Source: Syngnathus acus
Lineage: Eukaryota; Chordata; Actinopteri; Syngnathiformes; Syngnathidae
NCBI RefSeq assembly: GCF_901709675.1
Contig: NC_051090.1
Span: 3,560,342-3,624,341 of the forward strand
Direction of reading: 5' to 3'
Length of the DNA: 64,000 nt
This document shows positions 47,539-61,080 of the stretch, in pieces. Position numbers and translations under genes: made by a program. A model generated the notes under the pieces. That model did not search any database. It had not been told where the DNA came from and saw only the letters and a program-made list of their open reading frames with translations. How positions within the stretch are numbered: the first letter of the stretch is position 1; every line of letters starts with the position of its first letter.

Positions 47539-50500
47539 GTTGTATTGTAGTCTTTGTATTGTATGGTATTTGTATGGTATTGGACTGTATGGTATTGTTT
47601 GTATTGTACTGTATGTATCGTATGTACTGTATGTATTGTAGTGTTTGTATTGTACTGTTTGCCATTGTATGGCGTGTTTTGTAGTGTTTGCCATTGTATG
47701 GCGTGTTTTGTAGTGTTTGCCATTGTATGGCGTGTTTTGTTTGTACTGTTTGCCATTGTATGGCGCGTTTTGTCGTTTGTACTGTTTGCCATTGTATGGC
47801 GCGTTTTGTCGTTTGTACTGTTTGCCATCGTATGGCTCGTTTTGTCGTTTGTACTGTTTGCCATTGTATGGCGCCTTTTGTCGTTTGTACTGTTTGCCAT
47901 TGTATGGCGCCTTTTGTCGTTTGTAGTGTTTGCCATTGTATGGCGCGTTTTGCCGTTTGTACTGTTTGCCATTGTATGGCGCCTTCTCGTTTGTACTGTT
48001 TGCCATTGTATGGCGCGTTTTGTCGTTTGTAGTGTTTGCCATTGTATGGCGCATTTTGTCGTTTGTGTTTGCCATTGTATGGCGCATTTTGTCGTTTGTG
48101 TTTGCCATTGTATGGCGCCTTTTGTCGTTTGTAGTGTTTGCCATTGTATGGCGCATTTTGTCGTTTGTAGTGTTTGCCATTGTATGGCGCCTTTTGTCGT
48201 TTGTAGTGTTTGCCATTGTATGGCGCGTTTTGTCGTTTGTACTGTTTGCCATTGTATGGCGCCTTCTCGTTTGTACTGTTTGCCATTGTATGGCGTGTTT
48301 TGTCGTTTGTACTGTTTGCCATTGTATGGCGTGTTTTGTAGTTTGTAGTGTTTGCCATTGTATGGCGTGTTTTGTACTGTTTGCCATTGTATGGCGCGTT
48401 TTGTAGTGTTTGCCATTGTATGGCGCGTTTTGTGGTGTTTGCCATTGTATGGCGCGTTTTGTAGTGTTTGCCATTGTATGGCGTGTTTTGTAGTGTTTGC
48501 CATTGTATGGCGTGTTTTGTCGTTTGTAGTGTTTGCCATTGTATGGCGCGTTTTGTCGTTTGTACTGTTTGCCATTGTATGGCGCCTTCTCGTTTGTACT
48601 GTTTGCCATTGTATGGCGCCTTTTGTCGTTTGTACTGTTTGCCATTGTATGGCGCCTTTTGTCGTTTGTACTGTTTGCCATTGTATGGCGCCTTTTGTCG
48701 TTTGTACTGTTTGCCATTGTATGGCGCCTTTTGTCGTATGTAGTGTTTGCCATTGTATGGCGCCTTTTGTCGTATGTAGTGTTTGCCATTGTATGGCTCG
48801 TTTTGTCGTTTGTACTGTTTGCCATTGTATGGCGCGTTTTGTCGTTTGTACTGTTTGCCATTGTATGGCGCCTTTTGTCGTTTGTAGTGTTTGCCATTGT
48901 ATGGCGCCTTTTGTCGTTTGTAGTGTTTGCCATTGTATGGCGCATTTTGTCGTTTGTAGTGTTTGCCATTGTATGGCGCCTTTTGTCGTTTGTAGTGTTT
49001 GCCATTGTATGGCGCATTTTGTCGTTTGTAGTGTTTGCCATTGTATGGCGCCTTTTGTCGTTTGTAGTGTTTGCCATTGTATGGCGCGTTTTGTCGTTTG
49101 TACTGTTTGCCATTGTATGGCGCCTTCTCGTTTGTACTGTTTGCCATTGTATAGCGTGTTTTGTCGTTTGTACTGTTTGCCATTGTATGGCGCCTTTTGT
49201 CGTTTGTAGTGTTTGCCATTGTATGGCGCCTTGTCGTTTGTACTGTTTGCCATTGTATGGCGCGTTTTGTCGTTTGTACTGTTTGCCATTGTATGGCGCC
49301 TTCTCGTTTGTACTGTTTGCCATTGTATGGCGCGTTTTGTCGTTTGTAGTGTTTGCCATTGTATGGCGCATTTTGTCGTTTGTACTGTTTGCCATTGTAT
49401 GGCGCCTTGTCGTTTGTACTGTTTGCCATTGTATGGCGCGTTTTGTCGTTTGTACTGTTTGCTATTGTATGGCGCGTTTTGTCGTTTGTACTGTTTGCTA
49501 TTGTATGGCGCGTTTTGTCGTTTGTACTGTTTGCCATTGTATGGCGCGTTTTGTCGTTTGTACTGTTTGCCATTGTATGGCGCGTTTTGTCGTTTGTACT
49601 GTTTGCCATTGTATGGCGCCTTTTGTCGTTTGTAGTGTTTGCCATTGTATGGCGCCTTTTGTCGTTTGTAGTGTTTGCCATTGTATGGCGCCTTTTGTCG
49701 TTTGTAGTGTTTGCCATTGTATGGCGCGTTTTGTCGTTTGTACTGTTTGCCTATGTATGGCGCGTTTTGTCGTTTGTACTGTTTGCCATTGTATGGCGCC
49801 TTTTGTCGTTTGTACTGTTTGCCATTGTATGGCGCCTTTTGTCGTTTGTACTGTTTGCCATTGTATGGCGCCTTTTGTCGTTTGTACTGTTTGCCATTGT
49901 ATGGCGCCTTTTGTCGTTTGTACTGTTTGCCATTGTATGGCGCCTTTTGTCGTTTGTACTGTTTGCCATTGTATGGCGCGTTTTGTCGTTTGTAGTGTTT
50001 GCCATTGTATGGCGCGTTTTGTCGTTTGTAGTGTTTGCCATTGTATGGCGCCTTTTGTCGTTTGTAGTGTTTGCCATTGTATGGCGCCTTTTGTCGTTTG
50101 TAGTGTTTGCCATTGTATGGCGCCTTTTGTCGTTTGTACTGTTTGCCTATGTATGGCGCGTTTTGTCGTTTGTACTGTTTGCCATTGTATGGCGCCTTTT
50201 GTCGTTTGTACTGTTTGCCATTGTATGGCGCCTTTTGTCGTTTGTACTGTTTGCCATTGTATGGCGCGTTTTGTCGTTTGTAGTGTTTGCCATTGTATGG
50301 CGCCTTTTGTCGTTTGTAGTGTTTGCCATTGTATGGCGCCTTTTCGTTTGTACTGTTTGCCATTGTATGGCGCGTTTTGTCGTTTGTACTGTTTGCCATT
50401 GTATGGCGCGTTTTGTCGTTTGTACTGTTTGCCATTGTATGGCGCCTTCTCGTTTGTACTGTTTGCCATTGTATGGCGTGTTTTGTACTTTGTAGTGTTG

Positions 50501-52345
50501 GCCATTGTATGGCGTGTTTTGTAGTGTTTGCCATTGTATGGCGCTTTTGTCGTTTGTACTGTTTGCCATTGTATGGCGTGTTTTGTACTTTGTAGTGTTT
50601 GCCATTGTATGGCGTGTTTTGTAGTGTTTGCCATTGTATGGCGTGTTTTGTAGTTTGTAGTGTTTGCCATTGTATGGCGTGTTTTGTAGTTTGTAGTGTT
50701 TGCCATTGTATGGCGTGTTTTGTAGTGTTTGCCATTGTATGGCGTGTTTTGTAGTTTGTAGTGTTTGCCATTGTATGGCGTGTTTTGTAGTTTGTAGTGT
50801 TTGCCATTGTATGGCGCGTTTTGTACTGTTTGCCATTGTATGGCGTGTTTTGTACTTTGTACTGTTTGCCATTGTATGGCGTGTTTTGTACTGTTTGCCA
50901 TTGTATGGCGTGTTTTGTACTGTTTGCCATTGTATGGCGCGTTTTGTAGTGTTTGCCATTGTATGGCGCGTTTTGTAGTGTTTCCCATTGTATGGCGTGT
51001 TTTGTACTGTTTGCCATTGTATGGCGTGTTTTGTACTGTTTGCCATTGTATGGCGTACTTAGTACTGTTTGCCATTGTATGGCGTGTTTTGTAGTGTTTG
51101 CCATTGTATGGCGTGTTTTGTAGTTTGTAGTGTTTGCCATTGTATGGCGTGTTTTGTAGTGTTTGCCATTGTATGGCGTGTTTTGTACTGTTTGCCATTG
51201 TATGGCGTGTTTTGTACTGTTTGCCATTGTATGGCGTGTTTTGTACTGTTTGCCATTGTATGGCGCGTTTTGTAGTGTTTGCCATTGTATGGCGCGTTTT
51301 GTAGTGTTTCCCATTGTATGGCGTGTTTTGTACTGTTTGCCATTGTATGGCGTGTTTTGTACTGTTTGCCATTGTATGGCGTACTTTGTACTGTTTGCCA
51401 TTGTATGGCGTGTTTTGTAGTGTTTGCCATTGTATGGCGTGTTTTGTAGTTTGTAGTGTTTGCCATTGTATGGCGTGTTTTGTAGTGTTTGCCATTGTAT
51501 GGCGTGTTTTGTACTGTTTGCCATTGTATGGCGTGTTTTGTACTGTTTGCCATTGTATGGCGTGTTTTGTACTGTTTGCCATTGTATGGCGCGTTTTGTA
51601 GTGTTTGCCATTGTATGGCGTGTTTTGTACTGTTTGCCATTGTATGGCGTGTTTTGTAGTGTTTGCCATTGTATGGCGTGTTTTGTAGTTTGTAGTGTTT
51701 GCCATTGTATGGCGTGTTTTGTAGTGTTTGCCATTGTATGGCGTGTTTTGTACTGTTTGCCATTGTATGGCGTGTTTTGTACTGTTTGCCATTGTATGGC
51801 GTGTTTTGTACTGTTTGCCATTGTATGGCGCGTTTTGTAGTGTTTGCCATTGTATGGCGCGTTTTGTACTGTTTGCCATTGTATGGCGCGTTTTGTAGTG
51901 TTTGCCATTGTATGGCGCGTTTTGTAGTGTTTGCCATTGTATGCCGCGTTTTGTAGTGTTTCCCATTGTATGGCGTGTTTTGTACTGTTTGCCATTGTAT
52001 GGCGTGTTTTGTAGTGTTTGCCATTGTATGGCGCGTTTTGTAGTGTTTGCCATTGTATGGCGTGTTTTGTACTGTTTGCCATTGTATGGCGTACTTTGTA
52101 CTGTTTGCCATTGTATGGCGTGTTTTGTAGTGTTTGCCATTGTATGGCGTGTTTTGTAGTTTGTAGTGTTTGCCATTGTATGGCGTGTTTTGTAGTGTTT
52201 GCCATTGTATGGCGTGTTTTGTAGTGTTTGCCATTGTATGGCGTGTTTTGTAGTTTGTAGTGTTTACCATTGTATGGCGTGTTATGTACTGTTTGCCATT
52301 GTATGGCGCGTTTTGTACTGTTTGCCATTGTATGGCGTGTTTTGT
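47539..52345. repeat. 29/36-bp satellite array, left arm
   Basis: About 4.8 kb, roughly 140 monomers. The short form TTTGCCATTGTATGGCGTGT + TTTGTAGTG is 29 bp; the long form inserts a 7-bp TCGTTTG and is 36 bp. The 36-bp form dominates at 47.7-50.5 kb and the 29-bp form at 50.5-52.3 kb. Each monomer holds the hairpin GCCAT-TGT-ATGGC. The outer 120 bp is a TTGTAT-type transition. Higher-order repeats: the rare TTTCCC and GCGTACTT variants recur at offsets of 326 bp and about 650-710 bp. Confidence 0.95.
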
Positions 52346-53566
52346 AGTTTGTACTGTATGCATTGTATGGCGTGTATCGTAGTTTGTATGGCGTGCACCG
52401 TAGTTTGTATCGCTACAATATAAAATGCAGTGCGATAATGCAATGCAATAATGCAATGCAATGCAATCGTAGTTTGTATCGTGTGCATCGTAGTTTGCAT
52501 CGATACAATATAAAATGCAGTGAAATAATGCAGTGTGACACTGCAGTGCGATAATGCAGTGCAATAATGCAATGCAATGGTAGTTTGTATCGTGTGCATC
52601 GTAGTTTGCACCGTAGTTTGTATCGCGTGCACCGTAGTTTGTATCGCGTGCATCGTAGTTTGCACCGCGTGCATCGTAGTTTGCACCGTAGTTTGTATCG
52701 CGTGCACCGTAGTTTGTATTGCGTGCACCGTAGTTTGTATCGATACAATATAAAATGCAGTGAAATAATGCAGTGCGATAATGCAGTGAAATAATGCAGT
52801 GCGATAATGCAGTGCGACACTGCAGTGCAATAATGCAATGCAATGCAATGGTAGTTTGTATCGTGTGCATCGTAGTTTGCACCGTAGTTTGTATCGCGTG
52901 CACCGTAGTTTGTATCGCGTGCATCGTAGTTTGCACCGTAGTTTGTATCGCGTGCACCGTAGTTTGTACCGCGTGTATCGTAGTTTGTATCGCGTGCATC
53001 GTAGTTTGCACCGTAGTTTGTATCGCGTGCACCGTAGTTTGTATCGTGTGCATCGTAGTTTGCACCGTAGTTTGTATCGCGTGCACCGTAGTTTGTATCG
53101 CGTGCATCGTAGTATGCATCGCGTGCATCGTAGTTTGCACCGTAGTTTGTATCGCGTGCACCGTAGTTTGTATCGCGTGCATCGTAGTTTGTATCGCGTG
53201 CATCGTAGTTTGCACCGTAGTTTGTATCGCGTGCACCGTAGTTTGTATCGCGTGCATCGTAGTTTGCACCGTAGTTTGTATCGCGTGCACCGTAGTTTGC
53301 ATCGCGTGCACCGTAGTTTGTATCGCGTGCACCGTAGTTTGTATCGCGTGCATCGTAGTTTGTATCGCGTGCATCGTAGTTTGCACCGTAGTTTGTATCG
53401 CGTGCACCGTAGTTTGTATCGCGTGCATCGTAGTTTGCACCGTAGTTTGTATCGCGTGCACCGTAGTTTGCATCGCGTGCACCGTAGTTTGTATCGCGTG
53501 CACCGTAGTTTGCATCGCGTGCATCGTAGTTTGCACCGTAGTTTGTATCGCGTGCATCGTAGTTTG
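52346..53566. repeat. 21/12-bp satellite, left of the axis
   Basis: Units CGTAGTTTGTATCGCGTGCA(C/T) of 21 bp and CGTAGTTTGCAC of 12 bp alternate. Two blocks of a third motif (GCAGTGCGATAATGCAGTG and relatives, about 52423-52575 and 52750-52850) interrupt them. About 1.2 kb. Confidence 0.9.
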
Positions 53567-54199
53567 CAAACTACGTGCACGCGATACAAACTACGGTGCA
53601 AACTACGATGCACGCGATACAAACTACGATGCACGCGATACAAACTACGGTGCAAACTACGATGCACGCGATGCAAACTACGGTGCACGCGATACAAACT
53701 ACCATTGCATTGCATTGCATTATTGCACTGCAGTGTCGCACTGCATTATCGCACTGCATTATTTCACTGCATTATCGCACTGCATTATTTCACTGCATTT
53801 TATATTGTATCGATACAAACTACGGTGCACGCAATACAAACTACGGTGCACGCGATACAAACTACGGTGCAAACTACGATGCACGCGATACAAACTACGG
53901 TGCACGCGATACAAACTACGGTGCAAACTACGATGCACACGATACAAACTACCATTGCATTGCATTATTGCACTGCATTATCGCACTGCAGTGTCGCACT
54001 GCATTATTTCACTGCATTTTATATTGTATCGATGCAAACTACGATGCACACGATACAAACTACGATTGCATTGCATTGCATTATTGCATTGCATTATCGC
54101 ACTGCATTTTATATTGTAGCGATACAAACTACGGTGCACGCCATACAAACTACGGTGCACGCCGTACAAACTACGATACACGCCATACAATGCATACAG
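53567..54199. repeat. 21/12-bp satellite, right of the axis
   Basis: Inverted counterpart of only 0.63 kb. The pure 21/12-bp zone next to the axis is about 130 bp here against about 715 bp on the left. Both blocks of the GCAGTGCGATAATGC motif are present (about 53705-53810 and 53955-54115). Confidence 0.9.
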
Positions 54200-57100
54200 T
54201 ACAAACTACAAAACACGCCATACAATGGCAAACAGTACAAAACGCGCCATACAATGGCAAACAGTACATAACACGCCATACAATGGTAAACACTACAAAC
54301 TACAAAACACGCCATACAATGGCAAACAGTACAAAACACGCCATACAATGGCAAACACTACAAAACACGCCATACAATGGCAAACACTACAAACTACAAA
54401 ACACGCCATACAATGGCAAACACTACAAAACACGCCATACAATGGCAAACAGTACAAAGTACGCCATACAATGGCAAACAGTACAAAACACGCCATACAA
54501 TGGCAAACAGTACAAAACACGCCATACAATGGGAAACACTACAAAACGCGCCATACAATGGCAAACACTACAAAACGCGCCATACAATGGCAAACAGTAC
54601 AAAACACGCAATACAATGGCAAACAGTACAAAACACGCCATACAATGGCAAACAGTACAAAACGCGCCATACAATGGCACACACTACAAACTACAAAACA
54701 CGCCATACAATGGCAAACACTACAAACTACAAAACACGCCATACAATGGCAAACACTACAAAACACGCCATACAATGGCAAACACTACAAACTACAAAAC
54801 ACGCCATACAATGGCAAACACTACAAACTACAAAACACGCCATACAATGGCAAACACTACAAAACACGCCATACAATGGCAAACACTACAAAGTACAAAA
54901 CACGCCATACAATGGCAAACAGTACAAACGACAAAAGCGCCATACAATGGCAAACACTACAAAACACGCCATACAATGGCCAACACTACAAAGTACAAAA
55001 CACGCCATACAATGGCAAACAGTACAAACGAGAAGGCGCCATACAATGGCAAACAGTACAAACGACAAAACGCGCCATACAATGGCAAACAGTACAAACG
55101 ACAAAACGCGCCATACAATGGCAAACAGTCCAAACGAAAAGGCGCCATACAATGGCAAACACTACAAACGACAAAAGGCGCCATACAATGGCAAACACTA
55201 CAAACGACAAAACGCGCCATACAATGGCAAACAGTACAAACGACAAAACGCGCCATACAATGGCAAACAGTACAAACGACAAAAGGCGCCATACAATGGC
55301 AAACAGTACAAACGACAAAAGGCGCCATACAATGGCAAACAGTACAAACGACAAAACGCGCTATACATAGGCAAACAGTACAAACGACAAAAGGCGCCAT
55401 ACAATGGCAAACACTACAAACGACAAAAGGCGCCATACAATGGCAAACACTACAAACGACAAAAGGCGCCATACAATGGCAAACACTACAAACGACAAAA
55501 GGCGCCATACAATGGCAAACACTACAAACGACAAAACGCGCCATACAATGGCAAACAGTACAAACGACAAAACGCGCCATACAATGGCAAACAGTACAAA
55601 CGACAAAAGGCGCCATACAATGGCAAACAGTACAAACGACAAAAGGCGCCATACAATGGCAAACAGTACAAACGACAAAAGGCGCCATACAATGGCAAAC
55701 AGTACAAACGACAAAAGGCGCCATACAATGGCAAACAGTACAAACGACAAAACGCGCCATACATAGGCAAACAGTACAAACGACAAAACGCGCCATACAA
55801 TGGCAAACACTACAAACGACAAAAGGCGCCATACAATGGCAAACACTACAAACGACAAAAGGCGCCATACAATGGCAAACAGTACAAACGACAAAAGGCG
55901 CCATACAATGGCAAACAGTACAAACGACAAAACGCGCCATACAATGGCAAACAGTACAAACGACAAGGCGCCATACAATGGCAAACAGTACAAACGACAA
56001 AATGCGCCATACAATGGCAAACACTACAAACGACAAAACGCGCCATACAATGGCAAACAGTACAAACGAGAAGGCGCCATACAATGGCAAACACTACAAA
56101 CTACAAAACACGCCATACAATGGCAAACACTACAAACTACAAAACACGCCATACAATGGCAAACACTACAAAACACGCCATACAATGGCAAACACTACAA
56201 ACTACAAAACACGCCATACAATGGCAAACACTACAAACTACAAAACACGCCATACAATGGCAAACACTACAAAACACGCCATACAATGGCAAACACTACA
56301 AAGTACAAAACACGCCATACAATGGCAAACAGTACAAACGACAAAAGCGCCATACAATGGCAAACACTACAAAACACGCCATACAATGGCCAACACTACA
56401 AAGTACAAAACACGCCATACAATGGCAAACAGTACAAACGAGAAGGCGCCATACAATGGCAAACAGTACAAACGACAAAACGCGCCATACAATGGCAAAC
56501 AGTACAAACGACAAAACGCGCCATACAATGGCAAACAGTACAAACGAAAAGGCGCCATACAATGGCAAACACTACAAACGACAAAAGGCGCCATACAATG
56601 GCAAACACTACAAACGACAAAACGCGCCATACAATGGCAAACAGTACAAACGACAAAAGGCGCCATACAATGGCAAACAGTACAAACGACAAAAGGCGCC
56701 ATACAATGGCAAACAGTACAAACGACAAAACGCGCTATACATAGGCAAACAGTACAAACGACAAAAGGCGCCATACATAGGCAAACACTACAAACGACAA
56801 AAGGCGCCATACAATGGCAAACACTACAAACGACAAAAGGCGCCATACAATGGCAAACACTACAAACGACAAAAGGCGCCATACAATGGCAAACACTACA
56901 AACGACAAAAGGCGCCATACAATGGCAAACACTACAAACGACAAAACGCGCCATACAATGGCAAACAGTACAAACGACAAAACGCGCCATACAATGGCAA
57001 ACAGTACAAACGACAAAAGGCGCCATACAATGGCAAACAGTACAAACGACAAAAGGCGCCATACAATGGCAAACAGTACAAACGACAAAAGGCGCCATAC

Positions 57101-59036
57101 AATGGCAAACAGTACAAACGACAAAAGGCGCCATACAATGGCAAACAGTACAAACGACAAAACGCGCCATACATAGGCAAACAGTACAAACGACAAAACG
57201 CGCCATACAATGGCAAACACTACAAACGACAAAAGGCGCCATACAATGGCAAACACTACAAACGACAAAAGGCGCCATACAATGGCAAACACTACAAACG
57301 ACAAAAGGCGCCATACAATGGCAAACAGTACAAACGTCAAAACGCGCCATACAATGGCAAACAGTACAAACGACAAAACGCGCCATACAATGGCAAACAG
57401 TACAAACGACAAAACGCGCCATACAATAGCAAACAGTACAAACGACAAAACGCGCCATACAATAGCAAACAGTACAAACGACAAAACGCGCCATACAATG
57501 GCAAACAGTACAAACGACAAGGCGCCATACAATGGCAAACAGTACAAACGACAAAATGCGCCATACAATGGCAAACACTACAAACGACAAAACGCGCCAT
57601 ACAATGGCAAACAGTACAAACGAGAAGGCGCCATACAATGGCAAACAGTACAAACGACAAAACGCGCCATACAATGGCAAACAGTACAAACGACAAGGCG
57701 CCATACAATGGCAAACACTACAAACGACAAAAGGCGCCATACAATGGCAAACAGTACAAACGACAAAACACGCTATACAATGGCAAACAGTACAAACGAG
57801 AAGGCGCCATACAATGGCAAACAGTACAAACGACAAAACGCGCCATACAATGGCAAACACTACAAACGACAAAAGGCGCCATACAATGGCAAACACTACA
57901 AACGACAAAATGCGCCATACAATGGCAAACACTACAAACGACAAAAGGCGCCATACAATGGCAAACACTACAAACGACAAAAGGCGCCATACAATGGCAA
58001 ACAGTACAAACGACAAAACGCGCCATACAATGGCAAACAGTACAAACGACAAAACGAGCCATACAATGGCAAACACTACATACGACAAAAGGCGCCATAC
58101 AATGGCAAACACTACATACGACAAAAGGCGCCATACAATGGCAAACAGTACAAACGACAAAAGGCGCCATACAATGGCAAACAGTACAAACGACAAAAGG
58201 CGCCATACAATGGCAAACAGTACAAACGACAAAAGGCGCCATACAATGGCAAACAGTACAAACGACAAAAGGCGCCATACAATGGCAAACAGTACAAACG
58301 ACAAAACACGCTATACAATGGCAAACAGTACAAACGAGAAGGCGCCATACAATGGCAAACAGTACAAACGACAAAACGCGCCATACAATGGCAAACACTA
58401 CAAACGACAAAACACGCCATACAATGGCAAACACTACAAAACACGCCATACAATGGCAAACACTACAAAACGCGCCATACAATGGCAAACACCACAAAAC
58501 GCGCCATACAATGGCAAACACTACAAAACGCGCCATACAATGGCAAACAGTACAAAACACGCCATACAATGGCAAACACTACAAACTACAAAACACGCCA
58601 TACAATGGCAAACAGTACAAACGACAAAACACGCTATACAATGGCAAACAGTACAAATGAGAAGGCGCCATACAATGGCAAACAGTACAAACGACAAAAC
58701 GCGCCATACAATGGCAAACACTACAAACGACAAAAGGCGCCATACAATGGCAAACACTACAAACGACAAAATGCGCCATACAATGGCAAACAGTACAAAC
58801 GACAAAACGCGCCATACAATGGCAAACAGTACAAACAAAACACGCCATACAATGGCAAACACTACAAAACACGCCATACAATGGCAAACACTACAAAACA
58901 CGCCATACAATGGCAAACAGTACAATACAAACACTACAATACATACAGTACATACGATACATACAGTACAATACAAACAATACCATACAGTCCAATACCA
59001 TACAAATACCATACAATACAAAGACTACAATACAAC
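54200..59036. repeat. 29/36-bp satellite array, right arm
   Basis: Inverted counterpart, with the same 29-bp-rich inner and 36-bp-rich outer zones. A segment of about 1,410 bp is duplicated in tandem here only: the unique GGCCAACAC variant is at 54979 and again at 56389, but once in the left arm (near 50498). The TTTCCC and GCGTACTT variants, which recur on the left, are single here. Confidence 0.95.
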
Positions 59037-59090
59037 CAATTGATTGATAGAACTTTATTCCACAACAGGGAAATTTACTTGTCACAGCAG
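59037..59090 (-). mobile_element. Non-LTR retrotransposon-like tail, right arm
   Basis: Inverted copy of the left-arm tail, again directly at the satellite edge. Confidence 0.5.
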
Positions 59091-59937
59091 CGTACGAGAG
59101 TGCAAGAATACAAGGGACAAGTGCCAAATGTAAAAATGGATAAATAAGAGAGCCCCCTAGTGGCCTTGCCCCAGGCAGTTGCCTGGTCTGGCGAATGGTA
59201 AAGCACAGCTCTGCGTCAGGGCTTCTCACCGGTCAACCTGCTCACTGGTTTCATACAAAAAAACCTTGAAAAGTACAAATGGTGCAATTGGTAAAAGTGA
59301 TCACATTTACAGTCAGCTGAAACTTTACACCAACGGGCTTTCACCTGATTTGGGACTACTCTTCCTCAGTATCCTCAACATCACTGAGATGCCTCAGGAG
59401 CCTCCTGCTTGCTTTGTATAGAAGGGTGCTGGCTGGGAGGCCTTATGAGCGCTACAAAACACAAACACAAATTATTGCAACACTTGTAGACATTGAGTAG
59501 AGTGGCAATGGCATGATATTTTTGCAACAATTATACATATCAACTACAGTTTTATACTTAAAATATGTATACAATTATCAGTATATTGTAATGAGTTATA
59601 ATAATGACAAAAGTATCTAAATTATAATATTTTCATTTTATCATCCATCAACTCACTCAAAAATGGCGGCATGAATCGAGCAGTCTAAAACGGGAGAAAA
59701 TCACGCTCGCAAATGTTTGTTGCGGGCGGGCGGCATCTTGGAATAGATTTGAACATGACGTAACAGATTCGTCACAGTCACCCGTTTGCATAAGACGGAA
59801 ATAGCACACTATGTAATGCAACATTGTTAATTTGACGAAACAAAACGCCAAAGAGATTTGAAATACGTGACGAGTGTGAAAATCTTGCATCCGTCGTGAG
59901 AAACGGCAATGAACGACAAACATTTGATAGCATATTA

Positions 59938-60337
59938 GCTTACCCGAGAAACCGCCCCGCGGTCGGTGGCGCCTGCATTTGATAAGTCGCCTTGAATCCT
60001 GCAACAAACAAACAAACAAGGCGTCCGTCGTGAGCAACGGCAACGAACGACAAACATTTGATAGCATACTAGCTTACCCGAGAAACCGCCCCGCGGTCGG
60101 TGGCGCCTGCATTTGATAAGTCGCCTAGAATCCTGCAACAAACAAACAAACAAGGCGTCCGTCGTGAGCAACGGCAACGAACGACAAACATTTGATAGCA
60201 TACTAGCTTACCCGAGAAACCGCCAGGCGGTCGGTGGCGCCTGCATTTGATAACTCGCCTTGAATCCTGCAACAAACAAGGCGTCCGTCGTGAGAAACGC
60301 CAACGAACGACAAACATTTGATAGCATACTAGCTTAC
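59938..60337 (-). repeat. Tandem exon/intron-like units, right arm
   Basis: Mirror copy on the minus strand with the same donors (first at 60337) and TTTGTTTGTTTGTTGCAG-type acceptors. Splice signals are preserved in both arms. Confidence 0.55.
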
Positions 60338-60553
60338 CTGAGAAACCGCCCGCGTGTCGCACATCTATATGACAACTTCCCTTGAGCACACCCCGTCCCC
60401 AGTTCATGACGTCACATCCGCCAATTCAAATCTTCCTCGCCTGCTCGTCCAATGGCGCTTTGCACACTCGCGTACCACGTGACAGGCCACCGCATTAGGG
60501 AAAAATCATGGAACTGAACGTGAAAAGTGCCACACCCGCCATCGCCAAGGGGA

Positions 60554-60608
60554 GGTTTCGAACTCTATTCCCATCGTGTCAGAGGCAATGACGTTAACCA
60601 CTCGACCA
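60554..60608 (-). pseudogene. tRNA-like sequence, right arm counterpart of copy 2
   Basis: Minus-strand A-box 60608-60598 and B-box AGTTCGAAACC 60564-60554. It differs from its left-arm partner at the first B-box base and nearby. Confidence 0.45.
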
Positions 60609-61025
60609 ACTTTGGCAGTGACAGGAGAGCAACCAAGGCTCACCTCAAGACTGAAAACTGCCTTCAAAAACCTAAGTGCCACTTTGCCCGCCTCCTACCT
60701 CTGCCCAAATTCAGTCTGACCAATCAGAGCGCAGCTGAAATGGGCCTGACCACGTCCACGTTTCCAACAGCCAATCGAAGGCAATTTTAAATTGACGACG
60801 CCACGCCTACTTCACATCCCACCAATCACAGGACCCCTCGTCTGCATCACCACGCCCCCTTTCCAACCAATCGGATTTCATTCTCATTGCCTCGCCCACT
60901 TCCTGAGACCTCAGCGAATCATGAAGCAGTATTAAGCAAGCGAAAGGAAAAAAATTAATGAAAAATAAGAGTCACAATCTTTATGCAGAAGTGAGAGAAA
61001 ATTGACAAAGTACAGCCCAAGGGTT

Positions 61026-61080
61026 GGTCTCGAACACTATTCCCATCGTGTCAGAGGCAATGACGTTAACCACTCGACCA
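61026..61080 (-). pseudogene. tRNA-like sequence, right arm counterpart of copy 1
   Basis: Minus-strand A-box 61080-61070 and B-box 61036-61026, TGTTCGAGACC as on the left. Confidence 0.45.

Noticed and set aside
47661-52345. CRISPR-like array (36-bp repeats)
   Set aside because: Repeats are directly adjacent with no unique spacers, there are no cas genes and the context is vertebrate.
52282-54271. Arg/Leu/His- and Val/Cys/Ile-repeat open frames around the axis
   Set aside because: Products of the 21/12-bp satellite; same reasoning as for the larger array.
47428-58660. Open frames of 300 to about 1,600 codons on both strands (periodic MANTTNDKRRHT and MPLYGVFC-type products)
   Set aside because: They are translations of a 29/36-bp satellite open in all six frames, with no conserved domain, no codon preference and no splice or promoter context of their own.
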